Shown piece after piece: positions 4,822 to 5,890 of a DNA stretch of 5,890 bases. The notes under the pieces were generated by a model, which saw only the letters and a list, made by a program, of their open reading frames with translations, was not told the origin of the DNA and searched no databases. The position numbers and the translations under genes were made by a program. The stretch's first letter is position 1; each line of letters opens with the position of its first letter. Source of the DNA: Friedmanniella sp. GTDB taxonomy: Bacteria; Actinomycetota; Actinomycetes; Propionibacteriales; Propionibacteriaceae. The stretch spans positions 1 through 5,890 of the forward strand of contig JAOPXW010000128.1 of the NCBI GenBank assembly GCA_025964935.1, given 5' to 3'.

Positions 4822-5890
4822 ATGTCCACCGTGCTGAGCCGCCCCCGGGTCGGCTCGGCCGTGGGCGTCCGGCCCGTCGTCCCCGGCTCCACGTGGGTGG
4901 GGCTGCTCTGTCTGGTCGTGGTGGTCAGCCTCTGTGGCTCCGGGTTCGTCACCGGCCGTTACGCCCGGCCGGTGCCCCTGCACGCCGACACGGTGGCGCT
5001 GGGTGCCGGTGGCCGGGTGGTCGAGGTGCCCGGTGAGGCCGGTGACCTGCTCGTCCCCGGCACCCGGGTCCTGGCCGGCGTCCCCGACAGCGCCCGGCTG
5101 GCGGCCGGGCAGCGCGCCTGGCTGGCGGCCGGGACGGTGCCCGTGGTGCCCGAGCTCGGCGGCAGCACCCTGGTCCGGGACGCCCTGCTCGACCTGGCCG
5201 TCCTCAGCCGCACCGACGGCGTCCCCGTGGCGGGCTGGAGCGGCCCCTGGCGCTACGTGTGGCCGCGGGACTCGGCCCTGGTCGCCGCCGCGTTCGCCCG
5301 TACGGGGCACGTCGCGGACGCCGAGCGGGTGCTGACCTTCCTCGACCGCGTCCAGCCCGCCTCCGGGGTGTTCCAGGCGCGCTACCTGCCCGACGCCAGC
5401 GGGGTCCCCGACGACCGGGGGGTCCAGCTCGACGGCACCGGTTGGGCGCTGTGGGCCAGTGCCCAGGTCGCGGCCGCGGTGCCGCCGGCCGACCGGGCGG
5501 CCTTCTGGCGTCGGCACCGGGGTCTGGTCGACCGCTCCAGCGACGCCATCCTGCGGCTGCTGCAGACCCCGTCGGGGCTGCCGCCGGTGTCGGCGGACTA
5601 CTGGGAGGTCGCCGAGCGCCGGCTGACCCTGGCCACCGCCGCCCTGCTGCGGGCCGGCCTCGAGGCGTCCTGCACCCTCTACACCGACCGCGACCCGGCC
5701 CGGGCGGCGCGGACCTGCGCCGCCGCCGTACGGCTGGGGGACACCATCACCGCCCGGTTCGGACCGGACGGCTACCCGCGGCACCTGGGCGGCCCCCGGG
5801 ACAGCGTCGACCTCGGGGTCGGCTTTCTGCTGCCCCCGTTCGCCGCGCGCACCGACCCCGGAGCCCGGGCCGCCTGGGCGGGGGCCCCGC
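4822..5890 (+). CDS. Glycoside hydrolase family 15 (glucoamylase-like) protein, 3' end cut by window
   Basis: The frame stays open for 356 codons from ATG 4822 to the window end, so the C-terminus is missing. The N-terminus has Arg7, Arg9 and Arg17, then a hydrophobic helix at about 24-43 that acts as a signal or, more likely, a membrane anchor. It contains Cys30 and Cys38, but no lipobox fits. The remainder would be extracytoplasmic. The (alpha/alpha)6-barrel region carries GH15 landmarks: WRYVWPRDSALVAAAF (143-158) with the substrate-binding Arg149-Asp150 pair, QLDGTGWALWA (202-212), and ADYWEVAERRLTLATAAL (258-275), where Glu262 aligns with the general-acid Glu of glucoamylases. The catalytic base normally lies nearer the C-terminus and would be outside the window. 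The family releases glucose or related sugars from the ends of alpha-glucans. The substrate here is unknown, and the short region before the barrel (46-130) lacks an obvious large beta-sandwich domain of longer bacterial GH15 enzymes. Confidence 0.82.
   Translation, partial: MSTVLSRPRVGSAVGVRPVVPGSTWVGLLCLVVVVSLCGSGFVTGRYARPVPLHADTVALGAGGRVVEVPGEAGDLLVPGTRVLAGVPDSARLAAGQRAWLAAGTVPVVPELGGSTLVRDALLDLAVLSRTDGVPVAGWSGPWRYVWPRDSALVAAAFARTGHVADAERVLTFLDRVQPASGVFQARYLPDASGVPDDRGVQLDGTGWALWASAQVAAAVPPADRAAFWRRHRGLVDRSSDAILRLLQTPSGLPPVSADYWEVAERRLTLATAALLRAGLEASCTLYTDRDPARAARTCAAAVRLGDTITARFGPDGYPRHLGGPRDSVDLGVGFLLPPFAARTDPGARAAWAGAP

Noticed and set aside
4849..4941. Possible lipoprotein signal in the GH15 N-terminus (Cys30, Cys38)
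   Set aside because: The residues before each Cys (Leu28-Leu29, Ser36-Leu37) do not fit a lipobox, which needs a small residue immediately before the Cys.
4934..5335. 133-codon + strand frame inside the GH15 region
   Set aside because: Trp/Pro/Ser-rich out-of-frame translation; the frame from 4822 carries the GH15 motifs and continues to the window end.
3697..5784. Long 695-codon open frame on the - strand
   Set aside because: Its translation is a Gly/Arg/Pro/Gln/Val-rich low-complexity product with no recognisable domain, lying antisense to the aldo/keto reductase and GH15 genes. Such frames arise from the codon bias of very GC-rich genes.

Overview
This window is a very GC-rich stretch with almost exclusively G/C-ending codons, GTG as well as ATG starts and short or overlapping gene junctions. 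Together with protein families common in high-GC Gram-positives (DUF1684, a short universal stress protein with a GIRRR signature, a compact GH15-type glycosidase), this points to an actinobacterium. The genus cannot be named from the sequence alone. All seven recognised genes are on the + strand. No RNA gene, mobile element, CRISPR array or other foreign-looking segment was seen.

Region 1 (1-3020) is a tightly packed operon. It holds tctB and tctA, the two membrane subunits of a tripartite tricarboxylate transporter (TTT), then a small universal stress protein (USP) and an RraA-like/class II HMG-CHA-type aldolase homologue. The junctions overlap by 1, 4 and 8 nt, so the four genes are probably co-transcribed and translationally coupled. 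The periplasmic/extracytoplasmic binding subunit TctC is not in the window and may lie upstream. The likely logic is uptake of a carboxylate, possible ATP/stress-responsive modulation by the USP, and pyruvate/oxo-acid chemistry by the RraA-like protein. The substrate is not evident.

Region 2 (3021-4773) has two separate genes: a DUF1684 protein and an aldo/keto reductase closely resembling E. coli YajO with an intact Asp-Tyr-Lys-His tetrad. The reductase has a strong Shine-Dalgarno sequence, and a small hairpin lies upstream of it.

Region 3 (4774-5890) starts with a 48-nt gap holding an 18-nt inverted repeat. Its loop and right arm contain a TAGGCT -10-like box placed for a leaderless transcript. 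It is followed by a membrane-anchored or secreted GH15 (glucoamylase-like) protein whose reading frame is still open at the window edge.

Most of the content belongs to known families. The points most worth a second look are the USP embedded between transporter and aldolase genes, the altered residues in the USP and RraA-like proteins, and the inverted repeat/-10 arrangement before the GH15 gene. I found no convincing evidence of a wholly new system.
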